Assembly (NCBI RefSeq): GCF_003325375.1
Contig: NZ_CP030862.1
Span: 2,235,501-2,299,500 of the forward strand
DNA from: Streptomyces globosus
GTDB taxonomy: Bacteria > Actinomycetota > Actinomycetes > Streptomycetales > Streptomycetaceae
Length of the DNA: 64,000 bases
Direction: 5' to 3'
The notes under the pieces are model-generated. The model did no database searches, had not been told where the DNA came from, and saw only the letters and a list, made by a program, of their open reading frames with translations. The translations under genes were made by a program, and so were the position numbers. Shown in pieces: positions 1 to 8,938 of this stretch. Each line of letters starts with the position of its first letter. Positions within the stretch are counted from its first letter, which is position 1.

Positions 1-417
1 GCGCTCGCCCTGGCCTGCGGCGTGCGGCAGGCCCTGCCGCGGAGCCTGCTGGCCCCCGCCCGCACGGCGCTGCCGATCGCGGCGGCCGCCCTCCCGCCGG
101 TCGCCCTCGGCTTCCTGCACGGCGTGCACACCCCCGGCCTGGGCCCGGCGGAGCGGACGGTGCTCGTCGGGGCCTGCTCCGCCCTCGCCGCGGCGGCCCT
201 CCTCGCCCCCGGGGCCGACCGGTGGCCGCTGCTGCCGCCGGCGGCGCTGGCCGGGGGAGCGGCTGCCGCCTTGGTGCAGTTCGGCCGGGGCCCGCTCGGC
301 GGCTGGTGGGGCGTGCTCGTCCTGTACGCGGTGCTGCTGTGGACCACCTTCGCGCTGCCGTGGCTGTACCCGCGCGGGCGGGCCCGTACGGCCCGCGGGA
401 CAGGGCCTCGCCCCTGA
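1..417 (+). CDS. C-terminal part of a small membrane protein
   Basis: The reading frame is open from the first base of the window, so the true start probably lies upstream; a GTG at 22 would give 131 residues. The protein is mostly Ala/Leu/Gly and shows about four hydrophobic segments, the last around a WWGVLVLYAVLLWTTFALPW stretch, followed by a short Arg-rich tail. It therefore looks like an integral membrane protein with a cytoplasmic tail. I do not recognise the family. It ends 12 bases before the start proposed for the downstream SpoIIE-type phosphatase, so the two could be cotranscribed. Confidence 0.6.
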   Translation, partial: ALALACGVRQALPRSLLAPARTALPIAAAALPPVALGFLHGVHTPGLGPAERTVLVGACSALAAAALLAPGADRWPLLPPAALAGGAAAALVQFGRGPLGGWWGVLVLYAVLLWTTFALPWLYPRGRARTARGTGPRP

Positions 418-429
418 GCCTCGGATAGG

Positions 430-2544
430 GTGAATTCGGTACGAATCGGACCCTCCGGGGTGAGGTCGGTGAGGGTGGACACGAAGCAGTCGGCGAGCGG
501 CGGCCCGGACCGGCCCACCGCGGCGGTCGGGTACGCGGGCGTGCTCCGCGAGCTGCTGCCGATCGCCCTGTGGCGGGAGGACGCCGACGGGCGCGTCGTG
601 GAATGGTCGCTCGCCGCCCAGGACCTCCTCGGGCACCGCCCCGAGGACATCCTCGGCCGGTCGGGTGCCGACGTCCTCGTCCCCGACACCAACCACGAGC
701 TGGCCCGCCAGCTCACCCGGCGCGTCCAGGCCGGCGAGACCGTCGTCGGCACCCTGCCCGTCCGCCACCGCGACGGCCACCGCGTCACCATGGAGATGTG
801 GATCGTCCCCGCCGTCGACCGGCAGGGCCGCACCGGCGCCCTCCTCATCGCGGTGGAGACCAGCGAGGTCCTGCGCATGCGGGACTCCCTCGCCGCCCTC
901 CAGAGCCTGTTCACGCAGTCGCCGATCGGGCTGGCCACCCTCGGCCCCGACCTGCGGTTCCTGCGCGTCAACGACGCCCTCGCACGCATGAACGGCGTCA
1001 GCGCCGCCGACCACCTCGGCAAACGGCTCACCGAGGTCGTTCCCGGCGTCAACGCCGCCGCCCTGGAGGCGACCATGCAGCAGGTCCTCGAACGCGGCAC
1101 CGCCGTCGTCGACGTCCGCCGCACCGGCCGCACCCCCGCCGACCCCGACCACGACCGGACCTGGTCCTGCTCCTACGCCCCCCTCCTCGACGGATCCGGC
1201 CGCGCCCTCGGCGTCATCGCCTCCCTGATCGACATCACCGACAGCCGGCAGGCCCAGCTCGACGCCGAACGGGCCCGCCGCCGCTTCGCCGTCCTCGCCG
1301 AGGCCGGCACCCGCATCGGCACCACCCTCGACCTGCGGCAGACGGCCGAGGAGATCGCCCAGGTGCTCGTCCCGCGCCTCGCCGACTCCGCCGACGTCCA
1401 ACTCCTCGAAGCCGTCCTCGACGAGGACGGAGCCGGCACCCACCGCAGCGTCCTGCGCCGCCTCGCCGCCGCCTTCCCCGACCCCGGCGCCCCCACCAGC
1501 AGGCTCCTCCCCGGCCAGACCTTCAAGATCCCCCCGGGGACCGTGTACGAGCAGGTCATCGCCGACGGCCGGCCCATGAACCTCTACCGCTCCGACATCC
1601 CCGCCCTCATCCGCGACCCCCGCGCCGACGCCCTGCGCACCTACCTCGCCGGCCTCGGCTCCGCCCGCCTCATCCCGCTCGTCGCCCGCGGCACCGTCCT
1701 CGGCGCCGTCACCGTCACCCGGCTCGCCACCCGGGAACCCTTCGACGAACAGGACTGCGTCCTCATCGACGAGGTCGTCGCCCGCGCCGCACTCAACATC
1801 GACAACGCCCGCATGTACACCAACCAGCGGCGCGCCGCCCTCACCCTCCAGCGCAGCCTCACCAACAGCACCCTCCCCGAGGTCAGCGGCCTCGAACTGA
1901 CCGGCCGCTACCTGCCCGCCAGCGACCACGACGTCGGCGGCGACTGGTACGACGCCCTCCGCCTCCCCGGCGGCCGCACCGGCCTCGTCATCGGCGACGT
2001 CATGGGCCACGGCGTCCACGCCGCCGCCGTCATGGGCCAGCTCCGCACCGCCGTACGCACCCTCGCCCGCCACGGCGTGCCCCCCGACCAGCTGCTGCGC
2101 TCCCTCGACGCCGTCGTCGCCGACCTCGGCGCCGACGAGATGGCCACCTGCGTGTACGCAGTCCACGACCCCGCATCCGGCGGCTGCACCCTCGCCCGCG
2201 CCGGCCACCCCCCGCCCGCCGTCGCCACCGCCGACGGCCGGGTCACCTTCCTCGACGGCCCGCCCGGCACCCCCCTCGGCACCGGCGACCGCGAATTCCG
2301 CACCGAGCACATCGCCCTGCCGCCCGGCAGCCTCCTCGTCCTGTACACCGACGGCCTCATCGAGGCCCGCGACCGCGACCTCGACCAGGGCATGGCCCAG
2401 CTCGGCTGGGCCCTGCGCGGCCCCCACGGCCCCCTGGACCGGCTGTGCGACACGATCCTCGCCCACCTGCTGCCCGCCGCCCCCCAGGACGACGTCGCAC
2501 TCCTCCTCACCCGGACGACAGCCGGCCCGCCGCCCCCCACCTGA
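430..2544 (+). CDS. PAS-PAS-GAF SpoIIE-type PP2C serine phosphatase
   Basis: Predicted soluble signalling phosphatase that would dephosphorylate an anti-anti-sigma (STAS) protein. In the 704 residues I see a PAS domain (about 33-150, with the LPIALWREDADGRVVEWS start), a second PAS (about 155-270), a GAF domain (about 285-460) and a SpoIIE/PP2C domain (about 500-695). The PP2C metal motifs are GGDWYDAL, IGDVMGHGVHAA, YTDGLIEARDRD and DDVALLL. There is no HATPase domain and no membrane segment, so it should sense a cytoplasmic signal. The GTG at 430 has no clear ribosome site; in-frame GTGs at 460, 469 and 475 are alternatives. It converges on a second SpoIIE-type gene with 40 bases between the stops. 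Confidence 0.9.
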   Translation: MNSVRIGPSGVRSVRVDTKQSASGGPDRPTAAVGYAGVLRELLPIALWREDADGRVVEWSLAAQDLLGHRPEDILGRSGADVLVPDTNHELARQLTRRVQAGETVVGTLPVRHRDGHRVTMEMWIVPAVDRQGRTGALLIAVETSEVLRMRDSLAALQSLFTQSPIGLATLGPDLRFLRVNDALARMNGVSAADHLGKRLTEVVPGVNAAALEATMQQVLERGTAVVDVRRTGRTPADPDHDRTWSCSYAPLLDGSGRALGVIASLIDITDSRQAQLDAERARRRFAVLAEAGTRIGTTLDLRQTAEEIAQVLVPRLADSADVQLLEAVLDEDGAGTHRSVLRRLAAAFPDPGAPTSRLLPGQTFKIPPGTVYEQVIADGRPMNLYRSDIPALIRDPRADALRTYLAGLGSARLIPLVARGTVLGAVTVTRLATREPFDEQDCVLIDEVVARAALNIDNARMYTNQRRAALTLQRSLTNSTLPEVSGLELTGRYLPASDHDVGGDWYDALRLPGGRTGLVIGDVMGHGVHAAAVMGQLRTAVRTLARHGVPPDQLLRSLDAVVADLGADEMATCVYAVHDPASGGCTLARAGHPPPAVATADGRVTFLDGPPGTPLGTGDREFRTEHIALPPGSLLVLYTDGLIEARDRDLDQGMAQLGWALRGPHGPLDRLCDTILAHLLPAAPQDDVALLLTRTTAGPPPPT

Positions 2545-2584
2545 CCCGCACGACGACAGCACCAGCCGGGCCGCCGCCCGGCCC

Positions 2585-5389
2585 TCACCAGGCCAGGTCC
2601 TCCAGCGCGTCCAGATCCGGCGCCGGACCCGGCGGCTCCGCCGCCGCCGTGAGCGGCAGCTCCGCCCAGATCACCTTCCCGCGCTCCGTGTACCGCGTCC
2701 CCCACCGGTCCGCGTACTGCGCCACCAGGAACAGCCCGCGGCCGCCCTCGTCGGTCGTCGCCGCGTACCGCAGGTGCGGCGAGGTGCTGCTCGCGTCGGA
2801 CACCTCGCAGATCAGGCTGCGGTCGAGCAGCATCCGCACCCGGATCGGCGTGTTCCCGTACCGGATCGCGTTCGTCACCAGCTCGCTGAGGATCAGCTCG
2901 GCCGTGAACGCCACCTCGTCCAGCCCCCACTCGGCCAGCTTGGCCGCACTCGCCCCCCGCACCCGCGACACCGCCGCCGGATCCGGCGGCACCTCCCACT
3001 CCGCGATCCGGTCCGCCTCCAGCCGCCGCGTGTCCGCGATCAGCAGCGCGATGTCGTCACTCGGAGACGGGAACAGCAGCGCCGCCAGCACGTCCGCGCA
3101 CTCCTCGTCCGGCGTCCGCCGGCCCGGACGGCCCAGCACCTCGCCCAGCATCGCGCAGCCCGTGTCGAAGTCCCGGTCCCGGTCCTCCAGCAGCCCGTCC
3201 GTGAACAGCGCCAGCCGGGTCGACTCCGGCAGCAGCAGCTCCACCGCCTCGAACGGCATCCCGCCCACCCCCAGCGGCAGCCCCACCGGCACCTCCGGGA
3301 ACTCCACCCGCCCGTCCGGCCACACCAGCGCCGGCCCCGGATGCCCGGCACTCGCCATCGTGCACCGCCCCGACACCGGGTCGTACACCGCGTACAGGCA
3401 CGTCGCCCCCGTGATCCCCGCCGGCTCCGCCGACCCGTCACCGCCGTGGCCCGACCCCGCCGCGCCCGACTCGTTCTGGTCGATCCGGTCGATCAGCTCG
3501 TCCAGGTGCCCCAGCAGCTCGTCCGGCGCCATGTCCAGCGTCGAGAAGTTGTGCACGGCCGTCCGCAGCCGCCCCATCGTCGCGGCCGCATGCACCCCGT
3601 GCCCCACCACGTCCCCCACGATCAGCGCCACCCGTGCCCCCGCCAGCGGGATCACGTCGAACCAGTCCCCGCCCACCCCCGCCTTCGCCGGCAGGTACCG
3701 GAACGCCGCCTCCACCGCGTTCTGCTCCGGCAGCACCCGCGGCAGCAGGCTCTGCTGCAGCGTCACCGCCGTCGCATGCTCCCGCGTGTACCGGCGGGCG
3801 TTGTCGATGGACACCGCCGCCCGCGCCCCCAGCTCCTCCGCGAACGACAGGTCCTCCTCGTCGAACGCCTCCGGCGTGTCCGCCCGCCAGAAATTCGCCA
3901 TCCCCAGCACGACCCCGCGCGCCTGCAACGGCACCGAGATCAGCGAATGCAGCCCGTAGTCCAACGCCTCCCGCGTCCCCCGCTCGTCCTGCGCACGCCA
4001 CCCCATCGCCGCGTTCAGATCCGCCGCCAGCACCGCCCGGCCCGCGTCCAGCGCCGCCGCCATCGGCGCCGTCGGCACCTCGAACCGGATCACGTCCCCG
4101 ACCGGCTGCAACGGCTGGTCGCCGCGCACCCCGCTCACAGCCGTCCGCCGCATCTCCGTCTGCACCCCCGCCGCGAGCGCCGGATCCTCCCCGCGCAGCA
4201 CCGGCTCCAACAGCTCCACCGTCACGAAGTCCGCGAACCGCGGAACGGCCACCTCCGTCAGCTCCTCCGCCGTCCGCGCCACATCCAGCGTCGTCCCGAT
4301 CCGCACCCCCGCCTCGTACAGCATCTGCAGTCGCTCCCGGGCCACCTCCGCACGCCCCGACAGCGCCGCGAGCTCCGTCGAGTCACGCAGCGTCATCACA
4401 CTGCCCGACGGGTGCCCCCGGTACGGCTTCGTCGGCCGCACGTTCACCGCCAGCAGCCGGTCGCCCGCCAGATGCACCTCGTCCGTCGCGATCCGCCCCG
4501 ACAGCAGCAGCGCCTCCGTCCCCGGATCCAGCCCCAGCTCGGAGACGTGCCGCTGCTCCGCGTCCGCCGGGAGGGCCAGCAGCCGCCGCGCCTCGTCGTT
4601 GGCCAGCAGCAGCCGGTGGTCGGCACTGATGATCAGGACGCCCTCGCGGACCGCGTGCAGCACCGCCTCGTGGTGCTCGTTGATGCGCGCCATCTCCGCC
4701 GCGCCCAGCCCCCGCGTCTGGCGCCGCAACCGCCGGCTGACCAGGGCGGCACCGGCCGTACCGAGCAGCAGGGCCCCCGCCGCCGCGCCCAGCAGCAGCG
4801 GCAGCTGGCCCTCCACGGTCTCGGAGACGTTGCCGACCTCTATCCCGGTGGAAACCAGCCCGATGACCTGCCCGTCCGCGTTCCGCACGGGCACCACGGC
4901 GCGCACCGCGTCGCTGGGCTCCCCGCGGAACATCTCGGTGAACCCCTCGCCGCCGGCGGCGCGCGACAGGTCCCCGGAGGCCCGCTCGCCGATCAGCTCG
5001 GGCCGCGAGTCGGTGTAGCGGATGCCGTCGGTGGTCATCACCGCGACGAAGTCCACCCCGGACGCCTTCCGCGCCGCCTCCGCGAGCGGCTGCAGCACGG
5101 CCGTCGGATCCGGCGCCGCCAGGGCGGCGGGCAGCCCCGGCGCCTGCGCGAAGGACGCGGCGGCGGCCAGGGAGCGGTTGCGGGCGTCGCGCTCACTGTC
5201 GTAGCGGGCCTGGAGCAGGAGGGCGAGCGCGGCGGCGGCGATCAGCAGCAGCACGATCACCGCCTGCAACGCGAAGACCTGGCCGGCGACACTGTGCGCC
5301 CCCCGGGCGAAGCGCGCGACCAGCCCCGGGTCCTGCCCGGTCGGCTGCCGGGGCGGCGATCCCCTGGGCCGACCAAATCGTCCCGCCAT
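2585..5389 (-). CDS. Membrane sensor with Cache, PAS, GAF, SpoIIE and HATPase domains
   Basis: A 934-residue one-protein partner-switching sensor. Order: N-terminal transmembrane helix (about 38-60), extracytoplasmic single-Cache-like domain (about 65-195, with the DFVAVMTTDGIRYTDS and VIGLVSTGIEVG signatures of DcuS/CitA-type sensors), second helix (about 200-220), PAS (about 235-340), GAF (about 350-530), SpoIIE phosphatase (about 550-780, GVGGDWFDV and VGDVVGHGVHAA) and an RsbW-like ATPase domain (ELVTNAIRYG, DEGGRGLFLV). A phosphatase and an anti-sigma-type kinase in one chain suggest that it controls a STAS protein in both directions. The ATG has no obvious Shine-Dalgarno sequence. A 12-base palindrome CGCGGATCCGCG lies 22 bases upstream. 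Confidence 0.92.
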   Translation of the reverse strand: MAGRFGRPRGSPPRQPTGQDPGLVARFARGAHSVAGQVFALQAVIVLLLIAAAALALLLQARYDSERDARNRSLAAAASFAQAPGLPAALAAPDPTAVLQPLAEAARKASGVDFVAVMTTDGIRYTDSRPELIGERASGDLSRAAGGEGFTEMFRGEPSDAVRAVVPVRNADGQVIGLVSTGIEVGNVSETVEGQLPLLLGAAAGALLLGTAGAALVSRRLRRQTRGLGAAEMARINEHHEAVLHAVREGVLIISADHRLLLANDEARRLLALPADAEQRHVSELGLDPGTEALLLSGRIATDEVHLAGDRLLAVNVRPTKPYRGHPSGSVMTLRDSTELAALSGRAEVARERLQMLYEAGVRIGTTLDVARTAEELTEVAVPRFADFVTVELLEPVLRGEDPALAAGVQTEMRRTAVSGVRGDQPLQPVGDVIRFEVPTAPMAAALDAGRAVLAADLNAAMGWRAQDERGTREALDYGLHSLISVPLQARGVVLGMANFWRADTPEAFDEEDLSFAEELGARAAVSIDNARRYTREHATAVTLQQSLLPRVLPEQNAVEAAFRYLPAKAGVGGDWFDVIPLAGARVALIVGDVVGHGVHAAATMGRLRTAVHNFSTLDMAPDELLGHLDELIDRIDQNESGAAGSGHGGDGSAEPAGITGATCLYAVYDPVSGRCTMASAGHPGPALVWPDGRVEFPEVPVGLPLGVGGMPFEAVELLLPESTRLALFTDGLLEDRDRDFDTGCAMLGEVLGRPGRRTPDEECADVLAALLFPSPSDDIALLIADTRRLEADRIAEWEVPPDPAAVSRVRGASAAKLAEWGLDEVAFTAELILSELVTNAIRYGNTPIRVRMLLDRSLICEVSDASSTSPHLRYAATTDEGGRGLFLVAQYADRWGTRYTERGKVIWAELPLTAAAEPPGPAPDLDALEDLAW

Positions 5390-5830
5390 GAGCCATTTCT
5401 AACACCGACACGCGGATCCGCGCGTGGCCAGGCCGGGGCGGAGCCCGGGAACGGACGCGGGAGGACCGGGGCGCGGCGGCGGGGGCGGGGCCCGGGAGGG
5501 GGCGGGAGGCGTGGGGGCGGAGGCAGGGGGTGGTGCTCCGGGTGGGGGATGGCGACGGGCGCGGGGCGGGCGGGCAGGGGCGGCTTCGGCGGGTCGGGGC
5601 GCGGAGGGACTCGGCGGTGGGGGCTTCCCGTCAGTCCCATCGTTCTTCCGGGGAGGAGGGCCCTTGACAGCCCGTCCCGCCCCGGAAGGACACCGGACCG
5701 GCGGGCAGCCCCCGCCGCCCTTCACTCCCGCCCGGCGGAAGCACCGCTCCTCCTCGATCGAGCCGGCCGCGCACTCCGACGCCGGCCGACCCCGCCGCGC
5801 CCCCGGCCCGCGGGGGCGCGGCCGCGCCGG
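5390..5830. other. Intergenic region, 441 bases, no gene seen
   Basis: This lies between the start of the membrane SpoIIE sensor and the stop of glycerate kinase, both on the minus strand. It contains a long G-rich tract (about 5424-5640), some very GC-biased open frames that look like noise, and the perfect palindrome CGCGGATCCGCG at 5411-5422. A TTGACA occurs at 5664-5669 on the plus strand, but no plausible -10 or plus-strand gene follows it. I see no convincing RNA or coding signal. Confidence 0.5.
5411..5422. promoter_or_regulatory. 12-base perfect palindrome upstream of the SpoIIE sensor gene
   Basis: CGCGGATCCGCG is fully self-complementary. It sits 22 bases upstream of the ATG at 5389, where an operator or promoter element could act. 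In such GC-rich DNA short GC palindromes also arise by chance, and no regulator is known for it. Confidence 0.25.
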
Positions 5831-6985
5831 TCAGGCGCCCAGCACCTCCGCCGCGATGTTCGCCGCCACCTGTTCCAGCAGGGGGCCCGCGTTGGCGATG
5901 CAGGTTGCCGGGTCCGGTTCGAGCTCCGTCAGCGGGTACGCCCGGCGGATGCCGGCCGCGCGGAGTGCCGACTGGTCCAGCCGGAGCCGGCCGCACACCG
6001 CGACGACCTCCTTGCCCGCCGCCCGCGCCGCCGCGGCGACGCCCGCGGGGGCCTTGCCGTGCAGGGTCTGCTCGTCCAGCGAGCCCTCGCCGGTGATGAC
6101 CAGCGTCGCCCGCTCCAGGGCGGGGGCGAAGCCGAGCACGTCCAGCATCAGCTCGATGCCGGGGCGGAAGCTCGCGCCGAGCAGCAGCGCGCCGTAGCCG
6201 ATGCCGCCCGCGCCTCCGGCGCCGGGCGAGGCCGCGAGCTCGGCGGCCTTCGGGCCGATCGCCTGCTCCAGGACCCGCGCGTAGTGGGCGAGCGCCGCGT
6301 CGAGCGCCTCCACGTCCTCGGGCGTCGCGCCCTTCTGCGGCCCGTACACCGCCGCGCAGCCCTTGGGGCCCGTCAGCGGGTTGTCCACGTCGCTCGCCAG
6401 GACGAAGCCGACGTCCGCGAAGCGCGGGTCGATGCCCGACAGGTCGGCCGAGGCGAGCCCGGCCAGGGCGCCACCGCCCGGACCGACGGGCCGGCCGTCC
6501 GCGTCCAGGAACACCGCGCCCAGCGCGGCGAGCATGCCCGCGCCGCCGTCGGTGGTGGCGCTGCCGCCGACGCCGAAGACGATCGTGCGGGCCCCGGCGT
6601 CCAGGGCGGCCTTCAGGACCTCGCCGGAGCCGTACGTGGTCGCGGTCAGCGGGGCGAAGACGCCCGCCGGGAGCAGCTGGAGGCCGGAGGCCTCCGCCAT
6701 CTCGACCACCGCGGTGCCGTCGCGCAGGGCGAAGGCGGCCGTGACCGGCTCGCCGAGCGGCCCGGTGACCCGTACCTCCCGGCGTTCGAAACCGGCCGCC
6801 ACGGCGGCCGCGACCGTGCCGTCGCCGCCGTCCGCGACGGGGAGGGTCTCGACCTCCACGCCGGGTGCGGCCCTGCGCAGGCCGGCCGTCACCCGCTCGG
6901 CGACCTGAACGGCCGTGAGCGAGCCCTTGAACTTGTCCGCGGCGATCAGCACGCGCGCGGCCTCAGATACTGCTCCGTCCGTCAC
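5831..6985 (-). CDS. Glycerate kinase (GlxK/GarK family)
   Basis: Phosphorylates D-glycerate with ATP, usually to 2-phosphoglycerate in this family, feeding glyoxylate or glycerate carbon into glycolysis. The N-terminus ARVLIAADKFKGSLTAVQVAE is the family signature, and later I see PVADGGDGT, GVGGSATTDGGAG, ASDVDNPLTGPKGCAAVYGPQKGA and ITGEGSLDEQT, all conserved blocks of glycerate kinases. The frame is open upstream to 7207, but I choose the GTG at 6985: family similarity begins within a dozen residues and an AGGGA lies upstream. That gives 384 residues, normal for the family. Glyoxylate made by the nearby ethylmalonyl-CoA pathway could in principle feed it, but this link is inference. Confidence 0.92.
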   Translation of the reverse strand: MTDGAVSEAARVLIAADKFKGSLTAVQVAERVTAGLRRAAPGVEVETLPVADGGDGTVAAAVAAGFERREVRVTGPLGEPVTAAFALRDGTAVVEMAEASGLQLLPAGVFAPLTATTYGSGEVLKAALDAGARTIVFGVGGSATTDGGAGMLAALGAVFLDADGRPVGPGGGALAGLASADLSGIDPRFADVGFVLASDVDNPLTGPKGCAAVYGPQKGATPEDVEALDAALAHYARVLEQAIGPKAAELAASPGAGGAGGIGYGALLLGASFRPGIELMLDVLGFAPALERATLVITGEGSLDEQTLHGKAPAGVAAAARAAGKEVVAVCGRLRLDQSALRAAGIRRAYPLTELEPDPATCIANAGPLLEQVAANIAAEVLGA

Positions 6986-7196
6986 CTTGCCATCCCTTGC
7001 TTTCGAACAGTGCAGTCGCGCCACCCCGAGCCTATCCGGAGGATCCTCTAAAGCCCATGCGTGGCCTGGGCCACACCCGCCCCGATACATGGGCGAATGA
7101 TGCCCAAACGGCGCGAAATGCGCGCCTCGCCCGCCCGCCGGGTCCCCCTTCCCGGCGCCCACCCCACCCCCCGTGCCCGGTCGGTAGGGTGGCCGC

Positions 7197-7697
7197 GTGA
7201 CCACCACGGATGACTACGCCACGTACATCGCGAGCCTGCCCCGCGTCCTGGCGGGTGCCGCCGCGCTGTACCGGGACGCGGAGGGTCGCGTCCTGATCGT
7301 CGAGCCGAACTACCGGGAGGGCTGGGCGCTGCCCGGCGGGACGATCGAGTCCGACGCGGGCGAGTCCCCGCGGGCCGCCGCCCGGCGCGAGAGCGCCGAG
7401 GAGATCGGGCTCGACCGGCCGCTCGGCCGACTGCTGGCCGTGGACTGGACGGTGGGCCCCGGCCGGCCCCCGCTGGTCGCGTACCTCTTCGACGGCGGCG
7501 TCCTCGGCGCCGACGAGCTCGCGTCGATCCGGTTGCAGGAGGAGGAGCTGCTGTCCTGGCGGCTCGTCGCCCCCGCGGAGCTCCCCGACTACCTCCTCGG
7601 GCCGCTCGGCCGGCGGGCGCTGGAGGCGTGCCGGGTGCTGGAGTCGGGCGGGGGCGCGGTGGAGCTGGAGAACGGCCGCCGCCCGGAAGCCTTCTGA
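7197..7697 (+). CDS. Nudix hydrolase
   Basis: A 166-residue Nudix pyrophosphohydrolase that would cleave a nucleoside diphosphate linked to another moiety; the substrate cannot be told. The catalytic block runs from LPGGTIE through RRESAEEIGL, so the metal-binding REXXEE core is intact. The spacing between the GG turn and the first conserved Glu is two residues longer than the canonical box (GGTIESDAGE). The GTG at 7197 follows a GGGTGG stretch. It is divergent from glycerate kinase, and the two share about 210 bases of upstream DNA. Confidence 0.88.
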   Translation: MTTTDDYATYIASLPRVLAGAAALYRDAEGRVLIVEPNYREGWALPGGTIESDAGESPRAAARRESAEEIGLDRPLGRLLAVDWTVGPGRPPLVAYLFDGGVLGADELASIRLQEEELLSWRLVAPAELPDYLLGPLGRRALEACRVLESGGGAVELENGRRPEAF

Positions 7698-7746
7698 CGC
7701 GGGGTCGGTGACACGGCGCTTACACGCGGCAGGACACAATCGAGCG

Positions 7747-8175
7747 ATGATCACCATGTACGCCTGGCCGAGCACGGCCGACGGGCCGGATGCGCTGCCC
7801 ATGGTCCACTTCACCACCGACCGCCAGGAGAGCGGCGAGGTCACCGCCGACGGCACCCCGGTGTGGCTGTTCGACACCGCGATACGCGAGGGCGGCTGGG
7901 CCCTCTTCAGCGACTTCGAGGGGTGGTCGGCCCCCGCCGAGGGCTGGCAGGCCTTCTACCGCCGTGAGGACGACCTGCTCGCCGTCTCGGGGCCGGGCCC
8001 CTGCGAGGGCTGGTACCAGGGCAACCTGGGGGCCGACGCCGACTGGGTGGAGGCGGCCGCCGCCCGGCAGAGCGTCGTGCTGCTCGCAGCCCCGGTGCAG
8101 CACCCGTCCCTCTTCGGCTACGCCGTGGAGGCCGGCGCCGCCTTCGCCCTGCTGGTGCCGCTGGCCGTGGTCTAG
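7747..8175 (+). CDS. Hypothetical protein, tryptophan-rich, soluble
   Basis: I do not recognise the family. From the ATG at 7747 it has 142 residues; the frame is open to a GTG at 7708, but the codons before 7747 look like leader. The middle is unusually rich in Trp and acidic residues (VWLFDTAIREGGWALFSDFEGW, then GWQAFYRREDDLLAV and EGWYQGNLGADADWVEAA), and the end is hydrophobic (AGAAFALLVPLAVV). That end could be a buried beta-strand rather than a membrane anchor. It lies 49 bases after the Nudix gene on the same strand, possibly cotranscribed. Confidence 0.65.
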   Translation: MITMYAWPSTADGPDALPMVHFTTDRQESGEVTADGTPVWLFDTAIREGGWALFSDFEGWSAPAEGWQAFYRREDDLLAVSGPGPCEGWYQGNLGADADWVEAAAARQSVVLLAAPVQHPSLFGYAVEAGAAFALLVPLAVV

Positions 8176-8205
8176 CGGCGGGCGGCGGGGGAATGCCCTC
8201 TGCGG

Positions 8206-8358
8206 GTGCACGGCATGGGCGAAGCCTCCTTCACCACCCAGGCCTACGAGCTCACGCGTGAGGAGTTCCACGGAGCCGCCAAGGCGGTCGCCCCGTACCG
8301 GTCCCGGCGGCGGCTCGCCGCCGCCACCGTGGTCCTGGCCGCCGTCAGCGCTGTGACC
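8206..8358 (+). pseudogene. Truncated remnant resembling the start of a YcxB-like membrane protein
   Basis: The frame starting at the GTG at 8206 (or ATG 8215) reads MGEASFTTQAYELTREEF, then an Arg-rich stretch and the start of a hydrophobic helix (LAAATVVLAAVSAV). This looks like the first 45 or so residues of YcxB-like Streptomyces membrane proteins: a short strand with YELTxxEF, a basic region, then a helix. After about 8358 the frame runs antisense through the 3' end of ogt with no further resemblance. It looks like a gene cut short when the ogt end was joined here. The family assignment is from memory of the motif. Confidence 0.45.
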
Positions 8359-8371
8359 TCCGCCCCGCGCG

Positions 8372-8926
8372 TCAGAAGAGGGCCTCCGCAGCCGGGGCGG
8401 CGGCCGCCTTGCCGGACTCGTGCTCCAGCAGGCGGACCTTGCGGTCCAGGCCGCCGCCGTAGCCGGTCATGCCGCCCGAGGCGCCGATCACGCGGTGGCA
8501 GGGGACGATGATGCCGATCGGGTTCTTCCCGTTGGCGAGGCCGACGGCCCGGGACGCGTTCGGCTTGCCGAGCCGGGCCGCGAGCTCCCCGTACGACCAG
8601 GTCTGCCCGTACGGGATCTGCACCAGCTGGTCCCACACGCTGCGCTGGAACGGGGTGCCCTCCATGCGGAGGGGCAGGTCGAAGCGGGTCAGCTCGCCGG
8701 CGAAGTACGCGGCCAGCTGCCGGACGACCTCCGGGAACGGCTCCTCCTCGGCGGAGACCCGCGCGCCGAAGGACTCCTCGGCGGGCCGGTGCCGCTGTCC
8801 GACCATGTAGAGCCCGCACAGGACGCCGTCCGAGGCGACCAGCGTGAGGGGTCCGTAGGGGCTGTCGACGACGGTGTGCTGCTTGGCGGCGGTGCCGTTG
8901 CCGGTGCTGGTGGTCATGCTGGTCAT
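8372..8926 (-). CDS. ogt: Methylated-DNA--protein-cysteine S-methyltransferase
   Basis: Transfers methyl or alkyl groups from O6-alkylguanine in DNA to its own cysteine (a suicide repair protein). The active-site block [18 protein letters not shown] is intact, preceded by the helix-turn-helix stretch [21 protein letters not shown] with its DNA-binding Arg/Asn context ([14 protein letters not shown]). At 184 residues it is the usual size. The ATG at 8926 has a GAGGAG eight bases upstream, which overlaps the stop of the upstream AlkA-fusion gene (TGAGGAG). The two are therefore very likely one repair operon with translational coupling. Confidence 0.95.
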   Translation of the reverse strand: MTSMTTSTGNGTAAKQHTVVDSPYGPLTLVASDGVLCGLYMVGQRHRPAEESFGARVSAEEEPFPEVVRQLAAYFAGELTRFDLPLRMEGTPFQRSVWDQLVQIPYGQTWSYGELAARLGKPNASRAVGLANGKNPIGIIVPCHRVIGASGGMTGYGGGLDRKVRLLEHESGKAAAAPAAEALF

Positions 8927-8938
8927 GCCGGGCGCTCC

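Noticed and set aside
570..3959. 1129-codon open frame on the plus strand
   Set aside because: It is the out-of-phase shadow of the SpoIIE gene: mostly Arg/Pro/His repeats, no domain, and it crosses the convergent gene.
5664..5669. TTGACA on the plus strand
   Set aside because: It matches a -35 box, but no -10 follows at 16-19 bases and the next plus-strand gene is 1.5 kb away.
2774..7051. 1425-codon open frame opposite the membrane SpoIIE sensor and glycerate kinase
   Set aside because: Long antisense frames are common in DNA this GC-rich; the composition is Arg/His/Pro-biased, and the opposite strand holds clear domain-bearing genes.
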